The position numbers were made by a program, and so were the translations under genes. Under the pieces are notes generated by a model. That model saw only the letters and a list, made by a program, of their open reading frames with translations. It was not told the DNA's origin and searched no databases. This document shows positions 20,929 to 33,029 of a DNA stretch of 64,000 nucleotides, one piece after another. This DNA comes from Kingdonia uniflora (Eukaryota > Streptophyta > Magnoliopsida > Ranunculales > Circaeasteraceae). Where the stretch lies: assembly GCA_014058105.1 (NCBI GenBank), contig JACGCM010002890.1, positions 1,736,001-1,800,000 of the forward strand, written 5' to 3'. Position 1 is the first letter of the stretch. Each line of letters begins with the position of its first letter.

Positions 20929-23900
20929 ATGAAAGTCCTCTTCTGGAATGCACGAGGATTAGGAAACTCCAAAACTCTATCATATTTGAAGAAGAAAATT
21001 GGAGCAATTAAACCCCAAATAATGGGTTTTGCTGAACCAAAGATTTTCACCAATGGATTCCCAGATTTAGCTCAAAGATTATATCCAACGAGTCCATGGA
21101 TAAGAAGGGCAATTTATGGATTCTATGGGAAGAGAACTCTTAAGAACCACATGATAAACAATTTATTACAGTCGAATACCTAGACTGCTGCCTCTCTTTT
21201 ATACATGCAAACTGCCTACAAATTAGCAGACGTGAGTTGTGGTCACAGCTGACCAAATTCTCGCTGAGCAACAACAAACCATGGATTTGTATAGGGGATT
21301 ACAATGTGATTCTCCGACTTTTAGAAAGAAAAGGTGGAAGACCTCCTTTGGTGAATGTTATCTCAAACTTTACAAATTTCCTCGATAGTGCCAACTTGAC
21401 AGAGAGTAGTACTTTAGGTATAAACTTCATGTGGTGCAATGCCCAAAAAGGACATAACAAAATCTTCAGTTTCCTCGATAGATGTCTCCAAAATAAGTAG
21501 TGGCTCGACTCATTTCCTGGTTGAAGAATCAAAGTATTCCCAATAACTAAATCCGATCATTCTCTACTATTTGGAGAATGCTCCCATATCCCCAAACCAC
21601 ACAACATTCCTTTTCACTACATATAGGCATGGATCAGCTATCCTAATTTTTTTTTAAGGTTGTTGAGCATTGTTGGAACAAACTTCTGTCGGCTGACCCG
21701 CTGTTTACGGTGATGCATAAACTACGAAGGCTCAAGGTAGATATTAAAGAATAGAGACTTACAGTTACTGCTCCCCAGATTATAAAGGCTGACCTTGAAA
21801 GAGAACTTCTTCATATGCAAATGGAGTTAGAACAAGACCACACAAATGACAATCTTGAGCATCGAATGTTTGGGAAAGAAATATTGCTTGCAAACATCGA
21901 GAAAATGGAGAAGATTACGTGGTGACAACGTTCCAGCATTAAGTGGCTTTAGATAGGGGAGAGAAATACAAGATTCTTTCACTCTTTAACTAATATTAGA
22001 AAAGAGAAAGCTCTTATCACTGAACTTTCCACTCCAGGGGGTTCGATTCGTAAGGACCAAGAGGATATTAGGCAACATATAGTTGCGTACTATACTGAGA
22101 AATTCACTGCCCACGAAGTCCTTCATACCCCATCATTGTTTGCCAACATGATCCTCAAAGTCAGACCTGACAAAAATAATCAGTTGATTGAGAGTCCGTC
22201 ACAAGTAGAGATTAAAGAAGCTGTGTTTGACCTGGATGACGATAGTTCACCCAGACCGGATGGTTTCCCTGGATCATTTTTTAGGACATACTAGAATATT
22301 TTAGAAGCAAACATCTACTCTGGCATCACCTCCTTTTTCCTTGATGGTATGATCCCCGAACATTTCAACACTAATCTGATCGTGTTGGTTCCTAAAGTAA
22401 ACAATCCAACAACTATTAAACAGTTCAGAACCATATGTCTTAGTAATTTCATCTTCAAGATTATTACAGGGATTATAGCCACAAGATTATCTCCTATTAC
22501 TTCTAGAATTGTTTCTCGAGACCAAAGTGCATTTATCGCGGGCAGAAGTATCCTGAATAACATTTGTATGGCCTCCGAGTTGGTGAATGAAATGGCAAAG
22601 AAAAGGAAGGGTGGAAATATTGCACTCAAGCTAGACATCTTACAAGCTTATGATACTCCGAGTTGGGACTTTTTGTTTATAGCTCTAGACTCTTTTGGAT
22701 TTGGCCCTACATTTTTCTAGTGGATATCAACTATCGTCAGTAGTAGTATGATCTCAGTTTCAGTGAATGGTAGCCCTTCACAAGATTTCACTATGAGCAG
22801 AGGTCTGAAGTAAGGGGACCCTTTATCCCCACTGTTATTTACGATAGCTGAAGATATACTGAGTATTCACATTTACCATATACTAGAACAACGGAAGATC
22901 CTCCCCATGGTTACTATTAAACATTGTCAAGCCCCAACACACCTCTTATTCGCAGATGATATTCAGATCTTTGTAAATGGTAGAACCAAATACCTGAAAC
23001 ACCTGAGAGAAGCTCTTACAAGATACTAGAAAACGTCCGGACATGAAATTAGCTTAGACAAAAGCAAGATTTTTCTCAGTGGTGTACCCCTCACTCGAAA
23101 AAGAATTGTGTTAAGCATTTTTGGTTTTTCTGAAGGCACTTTTCTTGAAACCTACCTGGGAATTCCCCTAAGTCAAGGAAGAGTAACCTCATATACTATA
23201 ATACCTCTAGTGGAAAAGATTCAGAAAAGGGTTAATAGTTGGACATGAAAACTTTTATCTTTCCAGGGTAGAGTAATGCTAGCAAGGGTTATTTTAAATA
23301 GTCTCCCCATATACAATATGGCTATATATAAATGGCCAAGATCACTCATAAAGGAAGGGGACTCCATCATAAGAAATTTTATCTGGACTGGGGATCCGTC
23401 CAAAAGAAAAGGAATCACAATAAAATGGGAGAAAGTTTGCAAACCACTAAAGAAAGGTAGGTTAGGTATTTGAAGCTTGAAAGAAGTTAATGATGCTATG
23501 TTATGCAAACTCTATTGGGCCATCTGTGACACGCAAGAGGACTGGTCTCAATTTATACAAGTTAAGTTCACAAACAAAGCAGGTGACTTCATCTGATATC
23601 ATAAGAAGTCTACTATTTGGCCAGGTATTAGACTAGCTGCTAGTATAACTAGACCATATATGGGCTGGTTCGTAGGGAATGGGACTAATATCGACTTCTG
23701 AAGGGATACTTGGGCCACAAAGATACCCCTGAGAGAATACATTGAGATGCCACAATCACTGTGGAACAAATGCACAACTAGACTTAGTAACTTTATCAAC
23801 TCCGATAGATGGGATATAGCTACAGATATTAGGCTTCTACTGCTGGCTCTAGGGATCAATGTGTTAGAAATACCTTGCAACCCAAGAGAAGTATAAAATA

Positions 23901-25006
23901 ATTTGGAAACTAGATAGCTATGGGAACTTCACTGTTAGAAATGCCTAAGAGACTATAAGAAGAAAAAAAAAAAGAATTCAGCATGGTGGTGGAAGTATAC
24001 GTGGGGGGAAAACGTTCACCCTAAACTGGGGGGTTTTGCATGGAGATTGGCAAATCATACCATACCTCTGGATGAAATTGTTCAACAAAAGGGAATCCAT
24101 ATCACTTCTTATTACACTTATTGCCATTTGCATGAGGAATCTGAAGCACATTTGTTCTTGCACTGCCCCTCAGTTGATAATATTTGGCTATGGGCTACTA
24201 ATACATTCTGTTTGCCTTCTATATCTGGTACAGACACATGGAAATCCATTATGGAAATGAGCCGATCATCTAGCAGCTATATAAAGGACCTTTGGATTAC
24301 AACTATTTTCTTCATCTCCAACACAATCTGGACAGCTAGGAACAAGATACGCTTTGACAATACAACGCCATACTTGCCTTCAATGAAGAAGGAGATTCTC
24401 AAACAAATTTTGCATACATTTGAACTGTCCAAAGGAACAATGCATAACATCATCCAGGAGCGGCAGACCATCAAGATTCTTAAAGTTCAATGCAAGGCCA
24501 ACAGTTATACAGCTGTTCAAAGTAGTTTCTAGGATCTGCATATGCCAAATGAAGTTAAAATCTGTTGTGATGGCTCTAGTAATGGAAACCCAGGTGCTAT
24601 GGGTATTGGTGTGGTGTTTCGGGATAGTGAGGGAGTTGTTCTGGGTGTACTAAGCAAAGCGATCGACCTCTCAACTAGCTTTGTCATGTAAATACTAGTA
24701 ATACTTATAGGTATTCAGAAAGCAGTTGCAAGAGGTTGGCATAATCTATGGGTGCTCTCCGACTCTGAAGTAGCAATTAGAGTATTCAAAACTGATATGA
24801 TTCCTTGGAAGTATAAGGTACAATAGAGTCTACTCAAGAAATACATTCGGCAAATCCGATTCAGCCACACTTGGAGGGAATGCAACTTCTTCGCCGACCT
24901 TATGGCTAGGAGAGGATCCTACAATGCCGAACCTTCTAAAGAAGACTATCTTGGACGCCCAGCTTTCCTTACGAGAATTGAGGCTCCCTTCACTGAGTAC
25001 TTTTGA
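20929..25006 (+). pseudogene. LINE ORF2: endonuclease, reverse transcriptase, RNase H
   Basis: From ATG 20929: APE-type endonuclease (VLFWNARGLGN, GFAEPKI, CIGDYNVI); RT with KQFRTICLSN, DQSAFIAGRSI, AYDTPSWDFLF, GDPLSP near 22830 and the catalytic LLFADDIQIF (FADD at 22949-22960); a zinc-knuckle-like CHLHEESEAHLFLHC at 24120-24170; and a C-terminal RNase H starting CCDGSSNGNPGAMGIGVVF near 24560. An RNase H domain here is known from plant L1 clades. It nicks target DNA and copies LINE RNA. Many stops, some at expected Trp or Gln codons (for example GLK-stop-GDPLSP), show it is dead. Confidence 0.9.
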
Positions 25007-25204
25007 TTCTGACCTAGATGACCTTTTAGGATGGACGAAGACTCTCTTCATATCCCTCCTTATAGTAGTTCATTCTTGTATATTTATCCATTTTCCAATT
25101 GGGCATTCCTTGCTAAGCAAGGTCCCCTTTGCTGTATGTTTGTAGGTTCAATATAAACCTATACTTTTTGCAATAAAAAAAAACAAAAATAGCTTAGCTT
25201 TACA

Positions 25205-26555
25205 CCGTTGGACTTTGTGATGCTAATGGCTTTTCCTTGTGAAATAGGATTCGATCTCCCTTAATACGATAAGTATTGGAATATCGATAAAGCTTCTAAG
25301 TTGTTTCCTGGGATTATAAGCAACGATTTAAGGTACGAGAACATCATGTTAGTATTTTTGAAGTCGCATATGACGGATTTGGATCTAAGAGAAAACAAAT
25401 TAGACTTACAACCCGCAATTAAATATTGTGCATGCGAGGGCTTTTGTTGCATATATGATGGGAAATCTATTATTTACAAATGGCAACACCTCGCTTACGG
25501 TAAGTTATCTTGCCGCTATGGAAGATGAACATATTATAGGCAGGATAAAGTATGATTGAAGATCTTTGATCATAGCTGCATTGTATCGGAGGTTGAACGA
25601 GCATCAGTGAAGATGAATGGGCATGATATGAACTCGTTGTTTGGATTCTGGTCACTTTTGGAGTTTTGGTGGTATAAGTACTATAGAGTATGGATGAATA
25701 TTATAAAGGATCCTAACTTCTGACATATTTATTTCTTTATGGGTGTGTAGGAAAAAACTGAGAGGAGTAAATCGGGAGCTGAAATCCACCATTCGTTTAA
25801 ATTGATTAGGAACATGATCGAATGGAGAGACAAAGACAACATTAATTAGCAACCGTGGTTGAAGTTTGGAAATGGAAATTGTGGGTATGTAAAATATGTG
25901 AAGATTTTTAGTGCAGAAAGGTTCCATTCGTATAAGTCCTATACAAGAACGAAACTCATTGGTATTTAGGATAGAGAAGTATGCGTCAGATCACGAGAGT
26001 AAGTGGTATTCCCTATGACGACCCCCCGCTGATATCATGGAGTTCCCATATTTTAATTCTGCTGTATACGTGCAATTAAAGGAAATCGTGTACTATGGCA
26101 CACACCATTATATCATTGAGGATGTTGATTATATGACGTATTAGAGGCTGACTCACCCAAATTCTTAGATTGGTTACACTTTAGTGAAGAAGGCTAGAAA
26201 TATGTAGATGTTCTGGGGAAATCTAGTTAGGCCCGATATACGTGTGCTGTAAACTTTGAGTTTAGGTGAATCGTCCCAGGTGGAAAACTATGGAGTGGAC
26301 ACGATGCTAGATTCCCAAGATATTAGATAGTTTATGGATATGGTGGAAACTGACGAAGAGCATAGACAGATACCGATTCCAGCCATTGAGGTCCAACAAC
26401 CATGTCTAGTAAGGAATATTGTGGATGAGCTATGACAGCAAAATATTAGAATATGGCATGCATCATATGAAGATTTAAGGCATTATGTTGACCACGTAGA
26501 TGGTATGGAAGAACAACTGGGACGGTCGTAGGAGATGACACGTGGCGTCCCCTTA
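25205..26555 (+). pseudogene. PMD protein, 3' part
   Basis: Continues the domain cut by the LINE: PLDFVMLMAFPCEIGFDLP, KYWNIDKASKLFPGIISNDL, SHMTDLDLRENKLDLQP, then ADIMEFPYFNSAVYVQLKEI, HHYIIEDVDYMTY and EQLGRS near 26520. The DFVML-x2-(F/L)P pattern and the later LKEIVYYGTHHY region fit PMD proteins. An acceptor-like GGGTGTGTAG at about 25750 suggests an intron in the 25690-25750 area. In-frame stops throughout. Whether the source was a host gene or a PMD-carrying transposon cannot be told here. Confidence 0.6.
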
Positions 26556-26649
26556 TTGGTTACTTTTTGCCAGTTAATATTTTAAGAACCCACCCTGCAG
26601 GTCTTTGAACCAACCCCCAGGGTAGGTTTTTGTTGTTGTGTTGAATGCC

Positions 26650-27170
26650 TGATCCAGGAGGATCTAGGTTAATTTGATATTTCATCAAAGTCGTTCGAAC
26701 GACCAAATTCTATTCCACTGGAATTTTGGCCCAGAGCCATTTTTCGTTCTAACGACTTATATTTTCTTTTGAACGAGTTATTTTCATGCCACTGGAATTT
26801 TGGCCCAGAGCCATATTTCGTTCGAACGAGTTGGGTTTTCGTTCAAACGACTAGGCAAGTTTATAGGGTTTTAGACCAATTTGTCATAAATTCGTTTGAA
26901 CGACTTTGGCAACGTTTTGGATTCTCAGGCGTTGCTTTGCCTCGAGATCTATTCTTTTATGATTTTTGAGTTCCCTAGTATATAAAGGGAACTTAGGTTA
27001 TTTTTTAGGTTATGTTAGATCTGAAGAGAGTTCTGAGAGAAGCCTAGGGTTTGAGAGATTTTCATTATAATTACTTGTTTTAGTAATTAAATTATCTTAT
27101 TTTCCAAATCCAATTGGTGTTCTTTGTGTTTTTTTACTAACTAAAAGCTTCTCAATCGTATTATGGATTA
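26650..27170 (+). repeat. 5' LTR of chromovirus
   Basis: TGATCCAGGAGGATCTAGG to ATTATGGATTA. U3 holds several copies of the palindrome-like word CGTTCGAACGA and a tandem duplication of about 85 bp around CCACTGGAATTTTGGCCCAG (26718 and 26790). TATA box AGTATATAAAGG at 26978. The 3' copy is about 40 bp longer in the palindrome region. Confidence 0.9.
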
Positions 27171-27172
27171 TG

Positions 27173-27181
27173 TGGTATCAG
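27173..27181 (+). other. Chromovirus primer binding site
   Basis: TGGTATCAG, the first 9 bases of the usual PBS complementary to initiator tRNA-Met. The match stops after that (TTTTCC). Confidence 0.75.
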
Positions 27182-27219
27182 TTTTCCAGTTGCGATTCTC
27201 GGGGGGTTGATTGTGGCTT

Positions 27220-28135
27220 ATGGTCTCAACACGTGACCGTCTCAAGCAAACGATAGAGAAGCTAGTGAGTTCGTTAAAGATCCATCGCAAACCTAATTCG
27301 AAGAAGAAAGACGATTTAGAGATGGGCGATTCCAGCGACCGACTCACGACTTTGGAAATAACAGTTTCCACCCTAAATTCTACTGTAAGGGAGTTAGTAG
27401 AACAATTGCGTCTCATTGGATTTTGTTTCGGCGAACTAGTGAGGCCGCTCGAAGAAGAAAGGGGTTTCGGTGGTGGATAAAGATGAGGATAATGCGGGGA
27501 TAGCTAGCAATTCTAGTGATACCGAATTCATCAAGGAGCCCCCAAGGTTTGGTAAGTCATTGAATCCTATGCGTAATCTTTCTCTTGGCTTTAAGATTGA
27601 GATTCTAATTTTTGATGGTTTCGTCGATGCCGAGAAATTAGATAATTGGTTAGATAGGTTGGAGACCTATTTTTCCATTGTTAAATATTCCAACGCTTAA
27701 AAGATTTACTTTTCAACTTTGAAATTCACAAGTCACCCACTCACATGGTAGAAGTCCTATCGAAAATGACATAATGTCAAAAGTCTGAGTTGGAAGGAAT
27801 TCAAGGTTTTGGTGAGGAAGCAATTTTATCCAATTGGATATGAACAAGAGCGATGGTACAAATAGCATAACTTGCACCAACGGTTTGGGCAATCTGTGCA
27901 ACAATTTACTACGGAGCTTCATAACTAAGTATTAGTTTTGGATATTGACATGGAGGAGTACGATGTGTTCATGAAGTATACGGGGGGTTTGTCGGAGTCT
28001 ATTCGAGGAGAATTAAAGCTCTTTAATATGGCAAATATCGAGGATGCTACCGTTAATGCAATTGCCATTAAAGGCAAATACTTGAAGAACGACAAGAAAG
28101 ACGGCAAGAACAAGTTGGGGTACAAGGCTAATTAG
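27220..28135 (+). pseudogene. Chromovirus gag
   Basis: Starts MVSTRDRLKQTIEKLVSSLK, with a coiled-coil region (SSDRLTTLEITVSTLNSTVR). After a frame change the capsid domain follows: FDGFVDAEKLDNWLDRLE, SWKEFKVLVRKQFYP, QERW, and KYTGGLSESIRGELKLF. This is the Retrotrans_gag layout. No CCHC knuckle could be read after it. Several stops and at least one frameshift. Confidence 0.8.
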
Positions 28136-28289
28136 AAGTTTGATCAGAAAGGGGAGTCCAAAGGAGAGAATTCTTCCAGATTTAGATAAGCCAAATCCTA
28201 AGCTTACTCTAATGTTCAAGCAACCTCTAGCTATCGGCGAGGTAAGTTGGGAAGAGTTGTTCTTTGTCAGCATTCAGGTGATGTAGAGC

Positions 28290-31200
28290 TTAGTCGAGGC
28301 TATTATTGATCCGGGTAGTCAGAAGAATTTAGTTTTTGAGGCGGTGGTGAAGAAGATGGGTTAGGCTGTTGTAGCTTATCCTAAGCCGTATGGTCTGGGT
28401 TGGATTCAGAACGGCGCAGAGTTAAAGATTACTAAGCAGTGTACTTTCAAGTTTGCGATTACTGAGAAGATTATTGATGAAGTGACATATGAGGTGGTTC
28501 TGTTTAACGTGTGTCAAGTCATTTTGGGTAGCCCTTATCTTTGGGACTGAGATGTAATCATTTACCGTCGTGCTCGCAAGTATCGTTCGGTAAAAGATGG
28601 GACTGAGGTTCATATTAATGCGTGCAGGGAACATATCACTACAAGTAATTTGGTAACGTTGACTCGGGTGAAGAGGTTGGTTAATGCGAGCGGCAAATGT
28701 GTTTTGTTGCTGGTGTGACCAGTTTAAGAGGGTCCGTCAGCTACAGTATTTTCTACTTTGGCAATGTCTCCTAAGCAACAAACCGATATGGGGGAGTTAC
28801 AAGAGGAGTATGAAGAATTGTTTATGGACATGGTGGGGATGTTGTGTAAGAGGGATGTGGAGCTTGAGATTACCTAGGTGAATGGTGAGCAACTACCCAA
28901 TATTGGGTTATATCGGACTTCTGTTATAGAGTCTGATGAGATCAAGAAACATGTACATGAAATCTAGAAGCAAGGAGTTATTAATCCAGGTTGCTCACCT
29001 TGTGATTCACCGGTATTACTGTTACTGAAGAAGGATGGGTCTTGGAGGATGTGTGTGGATTATCGGGCGTTGAACAAGATCATGGTAACGAATTGTTATC
29101 TGCTTCCACGGATTGATGAGCTTTTAGATGACTTGCAGACGGCTTGGTTTTTCACTAAGTTGGATCTTATGTCGGGTTACCATCAAGTTAGAATCCGGGA
29201 GGAGGATACTTGAAAGACATCGTTCAAGACCAAATAGTGCTTATTTGAGTTGTTTGTGATGCTTTTTGGGTTATATAATGCTCCGACGACGTTTATGCGG
29301 CTAATAAATGCGGTACTTCATGCGTTTATTGATTATTTTATGATTGTATATTTGGATGATATCTTTATATATAGTCGTACATGGGAGGAGCATCTTGGGT
29401 ATTTACGTAAAGTGTTGGGCATTTTGTGAACACAATAGCTTTTTCTGAACATAAAGAAGTGCGAGTTTGGAAAATAGGAGCTAGTCTATTTGGGTTTTAT
29501 TGTTGGTGGCGGTGAGCTTAAGGTCGATCCAGAGAAGGTCTCGGTCATTATTAATTGGCCTAGACCCCGTACAGTGACGAAAGTGAGGAGTTTTATGGGT
29601 TCTTGTCAGTACTTACGGAAATTTATTCGGCATTTTTCACAAATAGCTGCACCGTTGCATTCTTTGACGAAGACCGGGTTACAGTTTGTATGGGAAGAGC
29701 ACCATGAGAAGACTTTTCTATTACTGAAGTAGAAGATTACGGATGCACCAGTATTAGCATTGCCTAATTTACAGCAGCATTTTGAGGTCAAGATAGATGC
29801 GTCAGACTATGCATTGGAGGCAATCGTTTTACAGGATGGGAAGTCGGTTACTTACCATTATGAGATGTTCGCATGAGCAGTACACAACTATCCTACCTAC
29901 AATAAGGAGTTCCACGTGTTATATCAATCAATAAAGCATTGGTGGAGTTACTTATTGGGGAAGGGGGCTGTGGTACATTCTGATCACAAACCGTTACAGT
30001 TCTTATCTAAGCAATCCAAGCTTCAGCAAGCTCGCCATATGAAGTGGATGTCATACCTTCAGCAGTTTACCTTATTGATCAAGTATAAAAATGGAGTGGA
30101 CAACAATATGGTTGATATGTTATCTCGACCCCCATTACCAACTATTTCCGCTTTATTAGTAGCTATGCAGATCTAGCAGATTGTTCCTTTTGAGTACGTT
30201 TCAGGGTATGATGACAATAAGGAGCTCCGTATGATTCACGAGAAGTTACTGCAAGGCAAGACGTACTAGTATGTTCTGAGGGATGGTTTGATTTACCGGG
30301 GTAGTCTACTATGTAATCCATAGGGTGGAGACCGTTTGCAGTGGATTCAAGAGGTACATTATTCCCGGGTGGCAGGTCATTTCGGGGTTGAGAAAACTTT
30401 TTTGAATTTGCGGTGTTATGTCTATTTTCTGAAGATATAGGTGGATATTTCTCATGTGTTTCGTGGTTGCGTATTATGTAACACATTGAAACCTTCCAAT
30501 AGGAAGATAGGACTGTACTTACCATTACCAGTTCCAAGTCGACCTTGGGAGAGTATTTCGATGGATTTTATGGGTGGTTTGCCCATGACCAGGTGTAAGA
30601 ATGACTATTTTTTGTGGTGGTGGATCGATTCAGCAAGATGATTGTTCTTATTCCATGCCAGAAGACGGTCACAGGGGATGGAGCAGCACAATTATTTTTC
30701 AGAGAAGTCTAGAGGTATTTCAGGCTCCCTTCTTCTATATTTCTGATAGGGATAGCCGTTTCATGGGGCATTTCTGGAGATTGTTATGGGAGATGATAGA
30801 CACTAAGTTGAAAAAAAGTATTGCTTTTTATCTGCAGACAGATGGGAAAACAAAGGTCGTTAACTGTACTTTGGTACATTTATTATAGGGATTCCATTCT
30901 AATTATCCTAGGACTTGGGATAAGAGTTTACCGTATCTTCAATTTGCGTTCAGCCGGGCGATTCATATTTCCACGTTGAAGTCTTTTTTTAAAGTTTGTT
31001 TGGGGTACTTGATGCTAAACCCTTTTGATTTGGCATTTAGTCTTGGCGACAAGACAATGTCAGGAAAGGAGGAAGAGGAGCATGTTAAAGCTTAGCGTTT
31101 CATTAAGAAGATCAGGAAGGTTTATGAGGTGGTTGAAGCTCAGTTGAAGAAGACTCAATCGAAGTATAAGACTCGCCATGACAAGCATTGGGCTGAGTAT

Positions 31201-31545
31201 ACTTTTCTTGAGGGCGACCTCGTTTGGTTGCATTTGGGTAAGAAACGGCTTTAGGGGGAAGGTAAGAAGCTCAAGCCTATCCGTTATGGTCCATTTTTTA
31301 TACTCAAGGAAGATTGGTGATAATGCATTCCAGTTGGTTTTGCCACCATTCATGAAGATGTATTCGGTGATTAAGGCCGGGCATTTAAAGCTGTTTGAGC
31401 CGTCTCTTTTGGATGATGACTCAGCAATCGATACTCACCTACGGTCAGTTGATAACTTATGGATGGAAAAAGAAGGGGCTGGTATTCTAGAGAGTAAGCT
31501 TCATACTATAAGACGGGGTGGTATTGAATCGTTCTGAGTTTGGAA
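28290..31545 (+). pseudogene. Chromovirus pol: protease, RT, RNase H, integrase, chromodomain
   Basis: Protease AIIDPGSQKNLVFEAVV (active-site Asp at 28308-28310, DPG instead of DSG/DGG). RT: LLKKDGSWRMCVDYRALNKI, FFTKLDLMSGYHQVRI and catalytic YLDD at 29349-29360. RNase H: KIDASDYALEAIVLQDGK, VVHSDHKPLQFLSKQ and NMVDMLSRPP. Integrase: VAGHFGVEKTFLNL, CVLCNTLK, SMDFMGGLP and DRDSRFMGHFW; the third catalytic residue, expected Glu, is Lys (DGKTKVVN, 30853-30855). End: ILESKLHTIRRGGIESF then VWKKGLLPSKSKWY, which fits a chromodomain. At least ten stops by eye. Inactive. Confidence 0.88.
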
Positions 31546-31663
31546 GAAGGGTCTGCTACCGAGTAAGTCAAAGTGGTACTTCAGTGAATTGAGCATCGCC
31601 ACGTTCCAACATCTCCAGTTCTAACTTAAGCAGGAGCTCAAGGCTCCAAAAGGGGGGGAGCCA

Positions 31664-32225
31664 TGATCCAGGAGGATCTAGGTTAATTTGATAGTTTGTC
31701 AAAATCTTTCGAGCGAGGCTGAGAGTCGTTCGAACGATCAAATTCTATCCCACTAGAATTTTGGCCCAGAGCCATTTTTCATTTGAACGACCTATATTTT
31801 CGTTCGAACGAGTTATTTTCATGGCACTGGAATTTTAGCCCCGAGCTATATTTTGTTCGAACAAGTTGGGTTTTCGTTCGAACCACCAGGCAAGTTTGTA
31901 GGATTTTACACCAATTAGTCGTAAAGTTGTTTTAACGACTCCCTAGTTCGTTCGACCGACTTTGGCGCTGTTTTAGATTCTCAGGCGTTGTTTTTCCTCG
32001 AGATCCATTCTTTTATAATTTTCGAGTTCCCTAGTATATAAAGGGATCTTAGGTTATTTTCTAGGTTATGTTAGATCTGAAGAAAGTTCTGAGAGAAGCC
32101 TAGGGTTTGAGAGATTTTCATTGTATTTGTTTGTTTTAGTAATTGAATTCTCTATTTTTCCAAATCCAACTGGTGTTCTTCGTGTTTCTTTACTAACTAA
32201 AAGCTTTTCAATCGTATTGTGAATT
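31664..32225 (+). repeat. 3' LTR of chromovirus, with PPT
   Basis: Preceded by the PPT AAAAGGGGGGGAGCCA (31648-31663). Runs from TGATCCAGGAGGATCTAGG to ATTGTGAATTA, 562 bp, with extra CGTTCGA-type words compared with the 5' copy. Confidence 0.9.
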
Positions 32226-32278
32226 ATTTCCACCTAGGCGAGAAGATACATACTTTGGGTGGTCTGCTTGAGAAAAGG

Positions 32279-32312
32279 AGGGTAACTTGCTGCCACCTTG
32301 GCAAGTCACCCT
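32279..32312. other. Short hairpin-forming inverted repeat
   Basis: AGGGTAACTTGC and GGCAAGTCACCCT can pair with one or two mismatches around a short loop. It lies in the 208-bp strip between the chromovirus and Tat-3, in which I see nothing else. Confidence 0.4.
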
Positions 32313-32433
32313 ACTGCTATATATGCTTATGCAAATAATTTAAAACCTAGGCATCACATAAATAAACTGAGAAAAGTAGTTGTTGGGAGAGTGTTGTGGC
32401 AATTGTGTGAAGAGGGTATTCATAGGTATGTGA

Positions 32434-32938
32434 TGTAAGAGCCTAAATTAGTGATTTGAACTTAGTTCTTACACCAAAGATGATAAGGATACTAAACAAT
32501 AACTTATAATCACTAACAATACAAGATTTAGCATGGAAACCTTTGAATAGGTAAAAGCCATGACCTCCGGGGAGGATTTGAACGGAATGGTGTTATTTAT
32601 CTCGTGATTACAAATTACACGCAATATTCTGAATAGCAGTGCTTAGACTTTCTAGATGGAAAAATCTCTCTTTAATCTGTTCTTCTTTGCCCTTATTTCT
32701 AGGTCTCATATCATGGCCATTGTTAATGACCACTATTTCCTCTTAATAGCATACATTACAAAATAGTTTAAAGGAGTCTTCATAGTGGCTATATAATGGC
32801 ATGTGCATTCCTTCTCCCTGGTAACTGCTTCCTTAATATGCCATAACTGTGCCACATGATCTTTTGTTAATGAGGGTGAGTAAGCATCTGTTGGCCGATG
32901 TTAAGGCTTGAGTTCAAACTCCAAAATAGGTACTTACA
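32434..32938 (-). repeat. 3' LTR of Tat-3
   Basis: On the minus strand TGTAAGTACCTATTTTGG to TTTAGGCTCTTACA, 505 bp, preceded by the PPT AAAGGGGGCCAT (32939-32950). TATA box TTATATAGCC near 32785. Divergent from the other LTR families but with the same CTCTTACA end as Tat-2. Confidence 0.88.
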
Positions 32939-33029
32939 ATGGCCCCCTTTGTTGAAAACTCGTAAGGACGAGTAACCATCTGTTGAAAACTCATTACTTT
33001 GGCGAACAGTCACTTGCTGACTCAACACT

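Larger units (their letters stand above)
18539..25190 (+). mobile_element. L1-type LINE, full length, inactive
   Basis: Bounded by a 14-bp target duplication AGCTTAGCTTTACA (18525-18538 and 25191-25204), which only a non-LTR retrotransposon would leave. It ends with an A-rich tail after AATAAA (25172). ORF1 (DUF4283-type region plus CCHC knuckle) and ORF2 (endonuclease, RT, RNase H) are both present with many stops. A 522-bp LTR insertion sits in ORF1, so the LINE itself is about 6.1 kb, a normal length for plant L1. Confidence 0.92.
26650..32225 (+). mobile_element. Ty3/gypsy chromovirus, Galadriel-like, inactive
   Basis: 5' LTR 26650-27170, methionine-type PBS, gag, protease, RT, RNase H, integrase, a chromodomain-like tail, PPT and 3' LTR 31664-32225. 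Only one set of pol genes and no antisense block. I could not find a matching target duplication (ATGCC left, TTTCC right). The clade is a guess from the RNase H and integrase text; chromovirus status rests on the chromodomain-like end. Many stops. Confidence 0.88.

Noticed and set aside
25205..26555. Possible plant pararetrovirus fragment
   Set aside because: The text looked virus-like at first, but joining it with the sequence left of the LINE gives the PMD hallmark, and there is no RT, movement-protein or aspartic protease motif.
31060..31353. 97-codon minus-strand ORF in the chromovirus
   Set aside because: Antisense shadow of the integrase C-terminal region; it has no counterpart of the Tat antisense genes.
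26650..32225. Target duplication for the chromovirus
   Set aside because: The flanks ATGCC and TTTCC share only three of five bases; I do not call this a duplication.
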